From contig PLZT01000501.1 in NCBI GenBank assembly GCA_003152255.1, positions 1-8,226 on the forward strand: a stretch of 8,226 nt of DNA, read 5' to 3'. A model generated the notes under the pieces. It ran no database searches. It had not been told where the DNA came from and saw only the letters and a list, made by a program, of their open reading frames with translations. The DNA is from Methylocystaceae bacterium. Its GTDB lineage: Bacteria > Pseudomonadota > Alphaproteobacteria > Rhizobiales > Beijerinckiaceae. The position numbers and the translations under genes are program-made. Positions 6,998-8,226 of the stretch are shown in pieces; positions within the stretch are counted from its first letter, which is position 1, and every line of letters begins with the position of its first letter.

Positions 6998-8226
6998 ATG
7001 AATTTGATGCGCGAGGAACCACGGGAGGACGGTCTGGCGACCCCGACCGCGATTGTGCTCGTCGTCGATGACGAGAAGCGATCTCTCGAATCCCTGCGGC
7101 GCGTTTTGAGCATCGAATTCGAAGTCATTTGCGCCATCAACGCGGCCGAAGCGGAAGCGGTGCTCGTCGGCGATCTCGTGCAGGTGATCCTTTGCGATCA
7201 ACGCATGCCCGGCGAGAATGGCGTCGATTTTCTCAAGCGCGTCCGCGATCAATGGCCGGAGCCGGTGCGCATCATCATTTCAGGCTATACCGACGCCGAG
7301 GATATCATCGCCGGAGTCAACGAGGCCGGGATATTCCGATATGTCACCAAGCCGTGGGACCCCGAGAAACTGCTCGCCTGCGTGCGCGAGGCGGCGCAGC
7401 TCTACCGCCTGCAAAAAGAGGGCGGCGGCGCGCCGCCGATCGAGGCTAAACCGTCAAACGCAAGGCTGCGGAGCCTCGCCAGCAATCAACGCCGCGCCGA
7501 ACGGCGGCTGTTCGAGTTCTCCCGCATCGCCCATGCGCCGGACAGCCCGGTGCGCGCGGCGATCGCGCTGGGGCAGCGCGCGGCGCAATATGATATTTCC
7601 GTGCTCATCACGGGCGACTCCGGCACGGGCAAGGAATTGCTCGCGCGCGCGATTCATCATGGCTCGGCGCGCGGCGACAAATCCTTCGTCATCGAGAACT
7701 GCGGCGCGCTTCCCGACGAATTGCTGGAGAGCGAACTGTTCGGCTGCAAGAAGGGCGCCTTCACAGGCGCGTATCAGGATCGCATCGGCCTGTTCGAGGT
7801 CGCCGACGGCGGATCGATTTTTCTCGACGAAATCGGCGAGACGTCGCCGTCGTTTCAAGTAAAGCTGTTGCGCGTGCTGCAGGAGGGAGAAATCCGCCCG
7901 CTCGGCGCGCAACGCTCGCGCCGGATCAATGTGCGGGTGATCGCCGCGACCAACCGCAATATCGAAGCGGATGTGGCGGCGGGCCGCTTCCGGCGCGATC
8001 TATATTATCGACTCGCCGCCTTTCCGATTCATCTGCCCGCTCTCGCCGCGCGAGCGGGCGACATTCCGATTATCGCGGCGCGTATTCTCCTCAACGTCAA
8101 CCAGATGTTCAATCGCCGCATTCCCGGCTTCGATCCGGAGACCTTGCGCTTGATGCAGCGCTATCCCTGGCCCGGAAATATTCGCGAACTGCACAATGAA
8201 ATTCAGCGCATGGCGGTGCTCTGCGA
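6998..8226 (+). CDS. hoxA: HoxA/HupR-type NtrC-family response regulator, 3' partial
   Basis: 409 codons are visible and the frame is open to the right edge, so the gene is cut. The receiver domain (about 17-135) has the acidic pair D24/D25, phosphoacceptor D67 in LCDQRMPG, S95 and K118 in VTKPW. A linker (about 141-180) leads to the AAA+ domain: Walker A GDSGTGKE (206-213), GAFTGA (253-258), Walker B FLDEIG (275-280), AATNR (316-320), the arginine-rich FRRDLYYRL (331-339) and WPGNIREL (391-398). The Fis-type DNA-binding domain should follow outside the window. The VTKPW receiver end, the ELFGCKKGAFTGA segment and the position after hypE point to the HoxA/HupR activator of uptake-hydrogenase genes. 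Intact GAFTGA suggests action with sigma-54. Some family members are active when not phosphorylated and are switched off by their kinase. Another NtrC-family regulator is the alternative. Confidence 0.88.
   Translation, partial: MNLMREEPREDGLATPTAIVLVVDDEKRSLESLRRVLSIEFEVICAINAAEAEAVLVGDLVQVILCDQRMPGENGVDFLKRVRDQWPEPVRIIISGYTDAEDIIAGVNEAGIFRYVTKPWDPEKLLACVREAAQLYRLQKEGGGAPPIEAKPSNARLRSLASNQRRAERRLFEFSRIAHAPDSPVRAAIALGQRAAQYDISVLITGDSGTGKELLARAIHHGSARGDKSFVIENCGALPDELLESELFGCKKGAFTGAYQDRIGLFEVADGGSIFLDEIGETSPSFQVKLLRVLQEGEIRPLGAQRSRRINVRVIAATNRNIEADVAAGRFRRDLYYRLAAFPIHLPALAARAGDIPIIAARILLNVNQMFNRRIPGFDPETLRLMQRYPWPGNIRELHNEIQRMAVLC

Noticed and set aside
1..8226. Frequent runs of alternating CG (for example GCGCGCGC) as possible Z-DNA or regulatory structure
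   Set aside because: They fall within Ala/Arg codon runs of coding sequence throughout the window and are explained by codon bias.

Overview
The window is a GC-rich stretch from a bacterial [NiFe]-hydrogenase gene cluster. It carries the tail of a hupK/hoxV-type gene, a complete hypA-hypB-hypF-hypC-hypD-hypE maturation set, and the first 409 codons of a HoxA/HupR-type response regulator, all on the + strand. Third codon positions are strongly G/C. The order hupK-hypABFCDE-hoxA, with a histidine-rich HypB and an N-terminally extended HypE, is the arrangement known from uptake (group 1) hydrogenase clusters of Alphaproteobacteria. Rhizobia, methanotrophs and purple non-sulfur bacteria are examples. 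A Hyphomicrobiales-type alphaproteobacterium is my best inference; the genus cannot be fixed from this sequence alone.

Layout: 1-978 is the 3' part of hupK, open at the left edge. hypA (971-1312), hypB (1312-2274), hypF (2271-4526), hypC (4540-4770), hypD (4767-5912) and hypE (5909-6958) follow with almost no spacing. Five of the seven junctions overlap by 1 to 8 bases, so the genes look co-transcribed and translationally coupled. The exceptions are hypF/hypC (13 bases, with its own Shine-Dalgarno site) and hypE/hoxA (39 bases, also with a Shine-Dalgarno site). hoxA starts at 6998 and runs off the right edge before its DNA-binding domain. No stretch longer than 39 bases lacks a gene, and I see no RNA gene, mobile element, CRISPR array, convincing promoter or terminator.

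How they work together, from established knowledge of the families: HypF carbamoylates the C-terminal cysteine of HypE using carbamoyl phosphate, and HypE dehydrates the product to a thiocyanate. The HypC-HypD complex receives the cyanide and assembles the Fe(CN)2CO unit. HupK/HoxV is thought to act as a scaffold on the way to the large subunit. HypA and HypB then deliver nickel. HoxA/HupR is the transcription activator of the structural hydrogenase genes, which presumably lie upstream of the left edge. Every hallmark residue I could check in HypA-F is present, so the pathway looks functional.

I found no sign of a previously undescribed system. The points most worth a second look are the degenerate metal site of HupK, the 19-histidine tract of HypB, the direct hypE-hoxA junction without hypX/hoxX, and the intact sigma-54 contact motif in HoxA.
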